64,000 bases of DNA, taken from assembly GCF_006476605.1 (NCBI RefSeq), contig NZ_ML636800.1:248001-312000 (forward strand), given 5' to 3'. The DNA is from Brucella gallinifaecis. Its GTDB lineage: Bacteria > Pseudomonadota > Alphaproteobacteria > Rhizobiales > Rhizobiaceae. Numbering within the stretch: position 1 is the stretch's first letter; the number at the start of each line of letters is the position of its first letter. The notes below the pieces were generated by a model. It saw only the letters and a list, made by a program, of their open reading frames with translations. It ran no database searches and had not been told where the DNA came from. Of this stretch, positions 46,072 through 55,068 are shown one piece after another. The position numbers and the translations under genes were made by a program.

Positions 46072-46214
46072 AATAACTCATGCGTTGTTGTGGTGATTGA
46101 AGTTGCCCTAATTCACCTTAAATTTCAATAGCTCACACCAATTCATTCATCAAGCTGGACTCGATCTTATCGAGCCTGTTTATAGATGAAATATAAATTA
46201 GTAATATCGCATAA

Positions 46215-46228
46215 GTACAATTGTATAC
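46215..46228. promoter_or_regulatory. Candidate GntR-type operator before the Liv operon
   Basis: GTACAATTGTATAC contains a perfect 10-bp palindrome (TACAATTGTA). The TTGTATACTA part is close to the TTGTATACAA type of site bound by FCD-class GntR regulators. It lies 17 bp before the -35 box of the operon that is followed by a GntR gene at 51920. Confidence 0.5.
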
Positions 46229-46244
46229 TAAAAAATAAATATTG

Positions 46245-46273
46245 TTGACAATCCGGGGTGTCTATCGTTCAAT
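46245..46273 (+). promoter_or_regulatory. Promoter of the Liv-type operon
   Basis: A perfect TTGACA (-35) and TTCAAT (-10) are 17 nt apart, 57 bp before the start codon of the binding-protein gene. Confidence 0.55.
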
Positions 46274-46329
46274 CTTTCCATGCTGCTCCCCATCAAACGA
46301 GGGAGCGGTACGAAACAAGGGGAATAATA

Positions 46330-47532
46330 ATGTTCAATAGACGCGTAGTTATGAAGACTGCGGTGCTTGGTGCCGTGTCACTTTTTGCCATAATGTCTTC
46401 TGGTGCCATCTCCCAGGCCGCAGATAAAGAACTCAAGATTGGTTTTGTTGGCGTTACCAGTGGTCCAGCCGCTTCCTGGGGGACATCCAATGTCCGCTCC
46501 ATGCAGGTTCGTGCTGACTGGTTAAATGAACTTGGTGGCGTCAAGATCGGTGATGACAATTACAAGATCAAGATCGTCACCTTCGATGACCAGAAAGATC
46601 CAAAACGTGCGATCGCCGGCATGGAAAAAATGGCACAGGAAGGTGTCCATTATGTTGTCGGGCCAAATGTCGATGACGGCGCTGCGGCTGTGCGCCCGGT
46701 CGCCGAATCCAAGGGGATTATCTACTTCCCTTATTCATTTCCAAAAGAGCTTTATACGCCGCCTGCATCTAACGCTATTCTTGGTATGATAGCCAATTAC
46801 CAGTCTGGTCCGGCAATTTATAAATATCTTAAAGAAAACAAGGGTGTAAAAAGCGTTGCATTTGTTGCAGCCAATGAATCTGACCCTTTAAGCCAGCGTG
46901 ATAGCGGCATTGAAGCAGCAAAAGCCCTTGGTCTCGAGGTTGTTTCTACCAGCGATGCCTATCAGAATGATACACGTGACTTTACCCCGGTTCTCACTCC
47001 GATTGTCATGCAAAAGCCCGACCTTCTGGTGCTTTCCGGCGTGGCTCCGGGCAATGCCCCATTATTGATCCGCGCAGCACGTGAATTAGGCTATGAGGGC
47101 TTTATTTCCACGGAAACAGCTCAGGACGCCAAAGTGCTTGAAGAAGGCGCCGGTGACCTTGCAAATGGTTTTATTTCAGTGGGCGGCGCATCAACCCCTG
47201 AAATTGCCTCCGATACGATGAAAGAATTTGTCGACCGTTATACCAAAGCCTATGGCGAATATAATGATGAGTCGAACACAAAGGTCTATGCGCTTGAATA
47301 TATTATCGAAACACTGAAAGCCAATCCTGCTGCAATCGATAATGTTGAAGAATTCAAGAAGACAATCGACACATTCTCCGCACCCAACCCTTACGTCAAA
47401 GGTGATGATTCCAAGCTGAATTATGTTGGAACGACATCATTCACTCAAAAACGTCAATTGGGTATTCCAATGGTTGTCACCGAATATAAAGACGGCAAGT
47501 TTGAAACCTTGTTTGTTGGACAAGTCGACTGA
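46330..47532 (+). CDS. Branched-chain/amide-type ABC transporter substrate-binding protein
   Basis: This is a periplasmic binding protein of the LivJ-like type I family. The ATG at 46330 (MFNRRVVMKTAVLGAVSL) starts a Sec signal peptide ending near SQAADKEL, and AAGGGG lies 8 nt before it; a longer frame to 46258 lacks a signal. The mature part has the family layout (KIGFVGVTSGPAASWGTSNVRS, then FDDQKDPKRAIAGMEKM). The substrate cannot be read from sequence. The linked racemase suggests a hydantoin or another cyclic/amide compound rather than leucine. It heads the operon with livHMGF-like genes. Confidence 0.88.
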   Translation: MFNRRVVMKTAVLGAVSLFAIMSSGAISQAADKELKIGFVGVTSGPAASWGTSNVRSMQVRADWLNELGGVKIGDDNYKIKIVTFDDQKDPKRAIAGMEKMAQEGVHYVVGPNVDDGAAAVRPVAESKGIIYFPYSFPKELYTPPASNAILGMIANYQSGPAIYKYLKENKGVKSVAFVAANESDPLSQRDSGIEAAKALGLEVVSTSDAYQNDTRDFTPVLTPIVMQKPDLLVLSGVAPGNAPLLIRAARELGYEGFISTETAQDAKVLEEGAGDLANGFISVGGASTPEIASDTMKEFVDRYTKAYGEYNDESNTKVYALEYIIETLKANPAAIDNVEEFKKTIDTFSAPNPYVKGDDSKLNYVGTTSFTQKRQLGIPMVVTEYKDGKFETLFVGQVD

Positions 47533-47647
47533 CTTAAGCAAAATAGTCTGAAGCGGGTTAAAATCCCCCGCTTCAGCCTCCCAAACGTCACAAATCGCCA
47601 CGGAGACAAAGGCAAACGCCATTCTCCGCAGGAGGGAGTTTGCCTTT

Positions 47648-48514
47648 ATGGAACAAGTCATAGCCAATGGGCTGTATCTTGGAGCACAATATGCATTGAT
47701 CGCCCTGGGCCTTACCCTGATCTTTGCGCTTATGAATGTTCTTAACTTCGCGCATGGACAGATGTATGTATTGGGCGGGTTCGTCACATACACTATCTAT
47801 GGACAACTTGGGCTGCCCTTTGTGGTGGCATTGATCGCTTCCGCCGCTACATTGATGATTGTCGGCGCGTTAATCGAAAAATTCCTGTTTCGGCCTGTCA
47901 TCAAACGAAGCGTACGCGATGAAAGTACGATGCTGCTTGCAGCAGCAATTGCATTCTTTCTGGATGCGGTGATCCTGCTGCTATTTGGCGAAAAGCAACG
48001 CGGCGTACCAAAAATCATCAACGGCGTTTTTGTTTCCGACTGGTTGATCATTCCTTATGATCGCATTCTGATCGGCGTGCTTGCTGTTATCTTCATCGTA
48101 TCATTTGTGCTTTTCATGCAATTCACGAAACCCGGTCGCGCGATGCGCGCGCTCGCCCAGGATCGCGTTGCGGCGCAATTGATGGGCGTGAATGTCGACC
48201 GCTATTCAATGATCGGCTTCGCATTGGGGGCGATGCTTGCAGGTCTGGTCGGCGGTTTGCTGGTTGCCATTACCGGGGTCAATTCCGGCATTGGTGGAGC
48301 AATTTCCATCAAAGCTTTCATGATGGTGATGATTGGTGGTGCAGGTGTTGTCAGCGGCGCAATTGCCGGTGGCTTCATTCTGGGAATGCTGGAATCGGTC
48401 GGTCTGACCGTTCTTCGTCCCTACGGAGATATCACCTATCTCGTGATCTTTGCCGGATTGATGGTTTTCCTCAGTCTTCGTCCAAATGGTCTTATGGGTA
48501 AACCTTGGGGTTGA
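47648..48514 (+). CDS. Branched-chain-type ABC transporter permease (LivH-like)
   Basis: The 288-residue inner-membrane permease has the LivH start (MEQVIANGLYLGAQYALIALGLTLIFALMNVLNFAHG) and the late motif GLVGGLLVAITGVNSGIG, then IGGAGVVSGAIAGG. It pairs with the next gene to form the channel. GGAGGGAG lies shortly before the ATG. Confidence 0.92.
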   Translation: MEQVIANGLYLGAQYALIALGLTLIFALMNVLNFAHGQMYVLGGFVTYTIYGQLGLPFVVALIASAATLMIVGALIEKFLFRPVIKRSVRDESTMLLAAAIAFFLDAVILLLFGEKQRGVPKIINGVFVSDWLIIPYDRILIGVLAVIFIVSFVLFMQFTKPGRAMRALAQDRVAAQLMGVNVDRYSMIGFALGAMLAGLVGGLLVAITGVNSGIGGAISIKAFMMVMIGGAGVVSGAIAGGFILGMLESVGLTVLRPYGDITYLVIFAGLMVFLSLRPNGLMGKPWG

Positions 48515-48525
48515 TGGGGGCGATC

Positions 48526-49506
48526 ATGACAAAAACTCTGAAACTCATTGGCGTCGCTGCCTTCCTCGCACTGGTCTTCATAGGAATACCATTGCTGATC
48601 ACCATAACGGGGCGCAATGATCTATATTACACCCTGACTTCTGTCGCACTTCTTTCCATTATCAGTGCCGGCGTCTGGATCACCTTTTACATTGGCCGCA
48701 TCAATATCGGTCAGGGTGCCTATGCGCTGATGGGCGGCTATGTATCTGCCATCCTCATGGTAAAATATGGCTTCTCATTCTGGCTGACACTGCCATTGGC
48801 CGGTCTGTTCTGTGCTTTCGCCAGCATCCTGATCGGATTGCCGATTCTACGCCTGCGCGGTGTCTATTTTGCAATGGTCACTTTGGTTCTGACAGAAGTT
48901 GCACGTCTGCTTGCCATGGCACTGCCAATCACCAATGGTGCAAAAGGCATGGTCAATATTCCACTGCCAGGTGGTATTTCAATCTTTGGAATTACCATTT
49001 TGCCCGATTTTGCAACATTGCAAAATCCACGGGCGGCTTTCTACTTCGTATCGATTAGCTTGATGGTGCTGTGTTTTGCAGCTCTTTACAGGCTCATTCA
49101 TTCACGCATCGGGGGTTTATGCCAGTCATTGCAACAAAATGAGGAACTTGCTTCTTCCATCGGCGTCAACATCACCTCCTTGCGTGTGCTGGCCTATGCG
49201 ATTTCCTCCTTCCTCGGCGGACTAGGCGGGGCGATGTTTGTGGCGATTTCACAATCCATCTATCCTTCAAGTTTTACAGTCACAGACTCCGTCAACTTTA
49301 TGCTCAACTGCTTCCTTGGTGGGCTTGGTTATGTCTTTGGCCCAATCATTGGAACTTTTGTCCTTTATTTTGGTTGGGACTTCCTTTTCCAAACCGGAAA
49401 ATTCCAGCTTCTCATTTTCTCCAGCCTGTTGATCATCCTGATGCTGTTCCTGCCAAACGGTCTGCTCAGCCTTAGACTGACCGGTAAAAAAGGAGCAAAA
49501 TCATGA
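48526..49506 (+). CDS. Branched-chain-type ABC transporter permease (LivM-like)
   Basis: The ATG at 48526 (MTKTLKLIGVAAFLALVFIG) is chosen since GGGGG lies just before it; a start at 48514 overlapping the livH stop is also possible. The product has the LivM core SLIS-like helices, AGVWITFYIGRINIGQGAYALMGGYVSAI and the EAA-like loop RIGGLCQSLQQNEELASSIGVN. It is about 326 residues. It overlaps the next ATPase gene by 4 nt. Confidence 0.92.
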   Translation: MTKTLKLIGVAAFLALVFIGIPLLITITGRNDLYYTLTSVALLSIISAGVWITFYIGRINIGQGAYALMGGYVSAILMVKYGFSFWLTLPLAGLFCAFASILIGLPILRLRGVYFAMVTLVLTEVARLLAMALPITNGAKGMVNIPLPGGISIFGITILPDFATLQNPRAAFYFVSISLMVLCFAALYRLIHSRIGGLCQSLQQNEELASSIGVNITSLRVLAYAISSFLGGLGGAMFVAISQSIYPSSFTVTDSVNFMLNCFLGGLGYVFGPIIGTFVLYFGWDFLFQTGKFQLLIFSSLLIILMLFLPNGLLSLRLTGKKGAKS

Positions 49507-50282
49507 ATCCACTTCTTGAGGTCAAAGGCGTTACCAAACGCTTCGGCGGACTGGTGGCAGTCAATGATGTATCTTTTTCTGTAAAAGAAAGAGAAATTCT
49601 GTCCGTTATTGGTCCCAATGGCGCGGGTAAATCCACATTATTTAAACTCATTGCTTCCTTTCTTACTCCGACAACCGGCGAAGTGTTCTTCAACGGCAGC
49701 CGCATATCCGGTCTTGCTCCTCATATCGTTGCACGCAAGGGCGTGGTCCGTACCTTTCAGGAAACAACCATTTTTAAAGGCATGACAGTGCGCGAAAATA
49801 TTATCGTTGCACATCACCTGCGAGCAAAAGCGAGCTTTATCGGTTGTTATATTGGTACAAGCCTCGCCCGGCAGGACCGGCAGGAGTTTGAACGTTCAGC
49901 AGACGAGATTATTGATTTCCTCGGGTTAAATGCCCAGCGCAACGAAATTGCACACAACCTTCCGCATGGGCATCTGCGAGCTCTTGGCATTGCTATTGGG
50001 CTTGCAACGCAACCCAAGGTCCTTCTGCTTGATGAACCTTTTGCCGGCATGAATCATGACGAAACCGTCAAGGCCGTGGAAATGGTGCGTGCGGTACGCG
50101 ATCGCGGCATTACGGTATTGCTGGTGGAACACGACATGCCTGCGGTGATGAATATCTCTGACCGGATTGTCGTTATTAATTTCGGCCAGAAAATTGCCGA
50201 AGGCACTCCAAAGGAGATTCAAGAGAACGAAAAAGTCATCGAAGCCTATCTCGGCGCAGAAGACGAAACGATTGGATACTGA
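49503..50282 (+). CDS. Branched-chain-type ABC transporter ATPase (LivG-like)
   Basis: The 259-residue ATPase has Walker A GPNGAGKST, the LivG-type VVRTFQETTIFKGMTVRENI stretch, and Walker B VLLLDEPFAGM. The signature position reads AHNLPHGHLRALGIAIGLA, a divergent version of the usual LSYGQQRRLEIARAL, a mild oddity worth noting. It overlaps livM by 4 nt. Confidence 0.9.
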   Translation: MNPLLEVKGVTKRFGGLVAVNDVSFSVKEREILSVIGPNGAGKSTLFKLIASFLTPTTGEVFFNGSRISGLAPHIVARKGVVRTFQETTIFKGMTVRENIIVAHHLRAKASFIGCYIGTSLARQDRQEFERSADEIIDFLGLNAQRNEIAHNLPHGHLRALGIAIGLATQPKVLLLDEPFAGMNHDETVKAVEMVRAVRDRGITVLLVEHDMPAVMNISDRIVVINFGQKIAEGTPKEIQENEKVIEAYLGAEDETIGY

Positions 50283-50284
50283 CC

Positions 50285-51007
50285 ATGACAGAGCTTCTTA
50301 ACGTTAAAGATGTCGAACTCTATTATGATCATGTCTATGCATTGAAAGGTGTATCGCTAAGCGTCAATCAGGGTGAAACAGTTGCATTAATTGGTGCAAA
50401 TGGCGCCGGAAAATCGTCTATTCTCAGAGCGATTACAGGGCTTAACAAATTACGCAAAGGCGAAATCTATTTTGAAAACAAGCGTCTGGATGGAACCCGT
50501 TCTGACCGGATTGTCGAAATGGGGATTGCCATGGTTCCTGAAGGACGGCGCGTATTTCCCTATATGACTGTGCGTGACAATCTTTTGATGGGTGCTTTCA
50601 CACGTTCTGCAAAGGCAGAAATAGACAGCACACTCGATATGGTGCTGGGTCGTTTCCCCCGTTTGAAAGAACGTTATTCGCAGGCCGCAGGCACCATGAG
50701 CGGCGGCGAGCAACAGATGCTGGTCATAGGACGCGCATTAATGGCCAAACCCAAATTGCTGTTGCTTGACGAGCCTTCACTGGGTGTCGCACCAAAACTT
50801 GTTCAGGATATTGCACGCTCCATCGTTGCCATCAATCGTGATGAAAAGGTCAGCGTGCTTCTAGTTGAGCAAAATTCCCGCATGGCACTGCGCATTTCTC
50901 AACGCGCCTATGCACTCACGACCGGCAAAATTGTTCTATCAGGCAATTCCGAAGAACTCCTATCTGATGAACGTATCAAAAAGCTCTATCTCGGTGGTGA
51001 AATCTGA
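50285..51007 (+). CDS. Branched-chain-type ABC transporter ATPase (LivF-like)
   Basis: The 240-residue ATPase is the LivF partner: Walker A GANGAGKSS, MVPEGRRVFPYMTVRDNLLMGAF, signature MSGGEQQMLVIGRAL and Walker B LLLLDEPSLG. It starts 2 nt after livG and closes the transporter part of the operon, 65 nt before the racemase gene. Confidence 0.92.
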   Translation: MTELLNVKDVELYYDHVYALKGVSLSVNQGETVALIGANGAGKSSILRAITGLNKLRKGEIYFENKRLDGTRSDRIVEMGIAMVPEGRRVFPYMTVRDNLLMGAFTRSAKAEIDSTLDMVLGRFPRLKERYSQAAGTMSGGEQQMLVIGRALMAKPKLLLLDEPSLGVAPKLVQDIARSIVAINRDEKVSVLLVEQNSRMALRISQRAYALTTGKIVLSGNSEELLSDERIKKLYLGGEI

Positions 51008-51072
51008 TTTCTGGGCGCATAACGCGCCCAGAACAATCCATAATTATAAAAAACATTCTAGGGTCCGAGGAA

Positions 51073-51804
51073 ATGGACATACTTGTCATTAACCCCAATA
51101 CAACTGCATCCATGACGCGCAAAATAGGCAAAGCTGCACAAAGCGTAGCTTTGAATGATACCAATATTATTGCTGTCAATCCCAATGACGGCCCACCAAG
51201 TATCGAAGGATATTTCGATGAGGTTTTTGCTATCCCTAGCATGATCGGAGAAATGCAGAGACATTCACACGCTGATGCATGTGTTATTGCCTGCTTCGAT
51301 GATACGGGTCTTGATGCGGCACGCTGCGCAAGCACAATGCCAGTTATCGGAATTGGCGAAGCAGCCTTTCACATGGCAAGTTTGATTGCGGGAAAATTCA
51401 GCGTTGTGACTACCCTTTCCCGTTCAGTTCCGGCAATTGAGCATAATCTCACACGTTACGGCCTTGCAACACGCTGCGCGAAAGTCAGGGCCAGCGATGT
51501 GGCCGTTCTTGATCTTGAAACTCCTGGCTCCGATGCACGACTTCGCATTTCAGAAGAAATCACCCGTGCGATACATGAGGATCGAGCGGAAGCTATCGTT
51601 CTGGGCTGCGCCGGCATGGCCGATCTTGCAGCTTCATTATCGCAAGAACATGGACTTCCCGTAATCGACGGCGTCACGTCTGCAGTCAAACTTTGTGAAA
51701 GCCTTGTCACCCTTGGCCTTAAAACCTCCAAACGAGGCGGTTATCAGACACCGCGCAATAAAGAGTTTCAAGGCATATTTGCGCCATTTTCGCCTGGAAT
51801 TTGA
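51073..51804 (+). CDS. Asp/Glu/hydantoin racemase family protein
   Basis: The 243-residue enzyme belongs to the cofactor-independent racemase superfamily, in the hydantoin racemase branch: MDILVINPNTTASMTRKIGKAA, the first catalytic Cys in VIACFDDTGLDAAR, and the second in AIVLGCAGMADLA. Hydantoin racemase interconverts D- and L-5-substituted hydantoins. It follows the Liv-type transporter on the same strand and precedes a GntR regulator, so it likely acts on the imported compound. No hydantoinase or carbamoylase is present in the window, so allantoin or an amide remain possible substrates. Confidence 0.85.
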   Translation: MDILVINPNTTASMTRKIGKAAQSVALNDTNIIAVNPNDGPPSIEGYFDEVFAIPSMIGEMQRHSHADACVIACFDDTGLDAARCASTMPVIGIGEAAFHMASLIAGKFSVVTTLSRSVPAIEHNLTRYGLATRCAKVRASDVAVLDLETPGSDARLRISEEITRAIHEDRAEAIVLGCAGMADLAASLSQEHGLPVIDGVTSAVKLCESLVTLGLKTSKRGGYQTPRNKEFQGIFAPFSPGI

Positions 51805-51919
51805 AGCTTGGCAGGCAATATTGTTGACAGTCGAGACCAGTGCTTCGATATGTAAATGAGATTTAACTTAAACACATGCGGCCTCTCTCTATATCCGCAT
51901 CGTCTGTATCTGGACAAAT

Positions 51920-52645
51920 ATGAGCTATCTGGACGCACAAACAACTGACAACATTGAAAATGGTAACAGTAACGGGTCTGCACGTTGGCAACCCGTCTAT
52001 GAGGGGCTGCGCGATGCAGTCGTCAGTCATCAGTTACTTCCAGGCACGAAATTGCCAGAGGATGAGCTGGCATCGATCTATTCTGTCAGCCGGGCGTTTG
52101 TGCGATCGGCATTACAGGCGCTTGCCCACGACCGTCTGGTTCGTCTTGAGCCGAACCGTGGTGCATTTGTTGCAGAACCTTCCCCACAGGAAGCCCGTGA
52201 AGTTTTTGAAGCGCGGACATTGATAGAACCGGAAGTCGCAGGACTTGCGGCGAAAGTAGCAACCACTGATAACGTGAAAATGCTGCGCAAGCACCTCGAT
52301 GAGGAACATGCAGCCCTGCATGCAGGCCGCGACAGTGACGCAATTCGTCTGTCAGCACAGTTTCATCTGGAACTTGCGGCCATTGCCGGCCACTCTATTC
52401 TGGCTGGTTTTATGACCGATCTGTTGCCACGGTCGTCACTCATTATCGCGCTTTATTGGCAACGCCGTGAAACAACATGTGAAAGCCATGCCCATATGGC
52501 ACTTGTAGATGCTATTGAAAAAGGCAAAAGCAAGGAAGCATCTACTCTTATGAAAAAGCACATTCTTGATCTGCTCGCAGGCCTCAATCTCAATCGCAGC
52601 AAAAAAGAACAAAAACGCCTTTCAGATGTACTCAGTAAGATGTGA
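51920..52645 (+). CDS. GntR-family (FCD-type) regulator
   Basis: The 241-residue protein has an N-terminal winged helix (about residues 20-90: LRDAVVSHQLLPGTKLPEDELASIYSVSRAFVRSALQALAHDRLVRLEPNRGAFVAEPS) and a helical FCD effector domain with metal-site-type residues (EARTLIEPEVAGLAA; FHLELAAIAGH; SHAHMALVDAIEKG). It is the last gene of the Liv-type/racemase unit and probably controls it; a palindrome before the first promoter fits. It converges on the DUF808 gene. Confidence 0.87.
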   Translation: MSYLDAQTTDNIENGNSNGSARWQPVYEGLRDAVVSHQLLPGTKLPEDELASIYSVSRAFVRSALQALAHDRLVRLEPNRGAFVAEPSPQEAREVFEARTLIEPEVAGLAAKVATTDNVKMLRKHLDEEHAALHAGRDSDAIRLSAQFHLELAAIAGHSILAGFMTDLLPRSSLIIALYWQRRETTCESHAHMALVDAIEKGKSKEASTLMKKHILDLLAGLNLNRSKKEQKRLSDVLSKM

Positions 52646-52662
52646 TTAAAGGCTGACTTGCG

Positions 52663-53622
52663 TCAGCCTTTTCCCGTCACGGAATACCAGATTGGTTCCA
52701 CAATTTTCATCATCAAAATGACAATAAGCGAACCAAGGAAAAATCCGAAAATACCATCAGCAAATGCCGTCACTGCCCAGTTAACTGTAGCGGCAAGACT
52801 TGCGGCTACCTGCATGGAAAAATCTGTAGCAGTCTGGGAAATCCATGCAAATGGCTGGTGGATGCCAAATTCATGCAAGCCGTGAATAAAGATATTACCG
52901 CCAACCCATAACATGGCCGCAGTACCAATAATAGTAAGCAATAACAATAGCTTCGGAACGAAACGCACAGTCCAGCGCCCAATAGAGCGGATAATAGATA
53001 GCCGTCCCTTACGCGCCATGACGACACCGATATCATCCAGCTTCACGATCATCGCAACAACACCATAGACCAGCACTGTAATCATGAGACCTACCGCAGC
53101 CAATGTCGCGATTTCCATCCAGATGGATGTGGTTTCGATCATGGAAAGCGCAAGCGTCATGATTTCTGCCGATAAAATAAGATCTGTCTTTATTGCGCCC
53201 GCCACACGCTTTTCTTCAAGTGCCGTCGCATCTTTACCCAGTTCTGCTTCATCTTCTTCATGCCCCTGCCCCGGAAAAATCTTGTGCCAGACCTTTTCCG
53301 CCCCCTCAAAACATAGATAGGCTCCCCCAATCATAAGCAATGCGGTGATGGCGACAGGTAAAAAATAGTTCAGCAGCAACAAAGCCGGAATAAGCAGCGC
53401 CTTGTTTTTAAGGCTCCCCATCGCAATTTTACCAATCATTGGCAATTCACGTGCAGCAGCAATGCCTACAACATATTTGGGAGTGACTGCGGCATCATCG
53501 ATCAGCACACCAATGGTCTTGCTTCCGGCTTTCATGGCGTTGGCCGATATATCATCCACTGATGCGGCAGCAATCTTGGCAATGGCAGCCACGTCATCAA
53601 GAAGTGCCAAAAGACCACTCAC
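52663..53622 (-). CDS. DUF808 family membrane protein (YedI-like)
   Basis: The GTG at 53622 (read VSGLLALLDDVAAIAKIAAASVDDI) is taken as the start because GGAGAG lies 7 nt upstream and it matches the usual family N-terminus; the frame is open to 53685. The 319-residue protein has the DUF808 motifs TIGVLIDDAAVTPKYVVG and REL-P-I-KIA-GSLKNK, several hydrophobic helices and VWHKIFPG. Function is unknown. It stands alone. Confidence 0.85.
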   Translation of the reverse strand: MSGLLALLDDVAAIAKIAAASVDDISANAMKAGSKTIGVLIDDAAVTPKYVVGIAAARELPMIGKIAMGSLKNKALLIPALLLLNYFLPVAITALLMIGGAYLCFEGAEKVWHKIFPGQGHEEDEAELGKDATALEEKRVAGAIKTDLILSAEIMTLALSMIETTSIWMEIATLAAVGLMITVLVYGVVAMIVKLDDIGVVMARKGRLSIIRSIGRWTVRFVPKLLLLLTIIGTAAMLWVGGNIFIHGLHEFGIHQPFAWISQTATDFSMQVAASLAATVNWAVTAFADGIFGFFLGSLIVILMMKIVEPIWYSVTGKG

Positions 53623-53710
53623 GTAATTCTCTCCATTATCTATGATTATCGCTGAACCACAGCAGCTATACGAGGCTTTGATCAAATTCTCAGAGGCAGG
53701 ACCCTAAAAC

Positions 53711-53740
53711 ACATCCTGAAAAATGTGAAACAGTTTTCGA
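53711..53740 (-). repeat. Intergenic palindromic repeat, family A, copy 3 (diverged)
   Basis: On the minus strand the sequence starts TCGAAAACTGTTTCACATTT and continues TTCAGGATGT. Compared with the copy at 2861 it differs mostly by transitions and has lost its perfect pairing. It lies upstream of the DUF808 gene, 50 bp downstream of the permease stop. Confidence 0.55.
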
Positions 53741-53790
53741 GAAACACTATCACCCGAAACAACCCAATTTTTTTGGAAATAGCTGTCAAC

Positions 53791-55068
53791 TCAGGATCGA
53801 AGTGCTGATGCCGCACTCATACGCAGTGTCATCAATGCCGGAACCAGTGAAACTATCGCCGCCACTGTAATAAAACCTACAGCAAGCCAGATATCACTCA
53901 TCGCAAATTCCACCGGCATTCTGACCGCAGTTGTTGCCGTAAGCCATGACGTTATAACATTTGCAACCGCATAGCCAATTGCAAGGCCCAGAACAATTCC
54001 AAGCACTAGAAGGAAAAACAATTCACCCCAGACAATTGCCATAATAGAGCCTATCGGCGCACCAAGTGCCCGCAATGCCCCGATCTGACGCTTACGCGCA
54101 CCAATATGCATGACAGCAACCAGCAGCAAGGCAAAAACCACAATCACCTGTGTGCCTATGGCTATGCCAAGTAAAAGACTGCGGGCATCTCCAAGCGTCG
54201 AATAAAGTCGCGTAAGAACCTCTGCCGGGAAGATCGCCAATGTGCGATCAGAGCGATATTCCTGTCGCAACCTGTACGCATCAGCAATGGTCCTGGGTTT
54301 CACCAAAATAGCTGGCACGCCGGGGCTATTCGCCTCAAATAGCTCATCAAGCGGTGCATCGGCATCAATCTCGTGATCATGATCATGCGGCTTCTCATTA
54401 CTCAGCACACCAAGACCATTACCGGGTTTTTCTGCATGTTCGTTGTGGTCATGTTCATCATGGGCTTCCATACCATGCAACTGCCAAACCGCACGGATTG
54501 GAACAAGAATAGCCCGATCCCATGCAGTGCCCGTCGGAGCCATTTTACCCGCAACATGATAGCTGATTTGCGTGTGTGCATGGCCGCCGGTTTCGACAGT
54601 TCCATGCATTGGATTGACTTTGGCGCCTACAGGCAGATCAACCGCTGAACCGATAACCGCCTCGCCCAGACGGGAAAACAGCACGCCTTCAGCAAGCTCC
54701 GGTGAAAGAGATGAAACAAGCTGGGTCGTCGTACCAACAATCGGAAAACCCATTGCGCTGTCGCCAAAGCCGATAGGAGCTGCATAAGCCACCCGGCTGT
54801 CTTTGCTGAGCGTTTCAAGCATCGCGCCAGACATTAGCGGCAAAGGTGACGGTTGCAAAAATACAGAAGAGAGCGTGAGCTGCGTGTCACTACCAGCAGC
54901 ACCAATAACAAGATCGAATTTATCGGATGCACGGGCCGTTCCCAGCCTTACAGCGCGTTCCTGCAAGGTAACGACCGAGCTTAAAGCAACGGAAAGCGCC
55001 AGCAAAATGATAATGGCAACGGCACCGCTCCAGAAGCGGCGCAGATCAGCGAGAATGAATGCGATCAT
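53791..55068 (-). CDS. FtsX/MacB-like ABC permease with a His-rich loop
   Basis: The 425-residue permease has an N-terminal helix (FWSGAVAIIILLALSVALSSVV), a large periplasmic domain, and three C-terminal helices typical of the FtsX domain (IGTQVIVVFALLLVAVMHIGARKRQIGALRALGA). The periplasmic domain contains a His/Asp-rich stretch around residues 200-240 (MEAHDEHDHNEHAEKPG and EKPHDHDHEIDADAP), suggesting metal binding. It overlaps the ATPase gene by 4 nt and is the third gene of a three-gene unit. Similar units (ATPase, FtsX-like permease, small exported protein) are known in Zur-regulated loci of Pseudomonas (PA4063-4066), so zinc handling is a reasonable guess. Confidence 0.8.
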   Translation of the reverse strand: MIAFILADLRRFWSGAVAIIILLALSVALSSVVTLQERAVRLGTARASDKFDLVIGAAGSDTQLTLSSVFLQPSPLPLMSGAMLETLSKDSRVAYAAPIGFGDSAMGFPIVGTTTQLVSSLSPELAEGVLFSRLGEAVIGSAVDLPVGAKVNPMHGTVETGGHAHTQISYHVAGKMAPTGTAWDRAILVPIRAVWQLHGMEAHDEHDHNEHAEKPGNGLGVLSNEKPHDHDHEIDADAPLDELFEANSPGVPAILVKPRTIADAYRLRQEYRSDRTLAIFPAEVLTRLYSTLGDARSLLLGIAIGTQVIVVFALLLVAVMHIGARKRQIGALRALGAPIGSIMAIVWGELFFLLVLGIVLGLAIGYAVANVITSWLTATTAVRMPVEFAMSDIWLAVGFITVAAIVSLVPALMTLRMSAASALRS

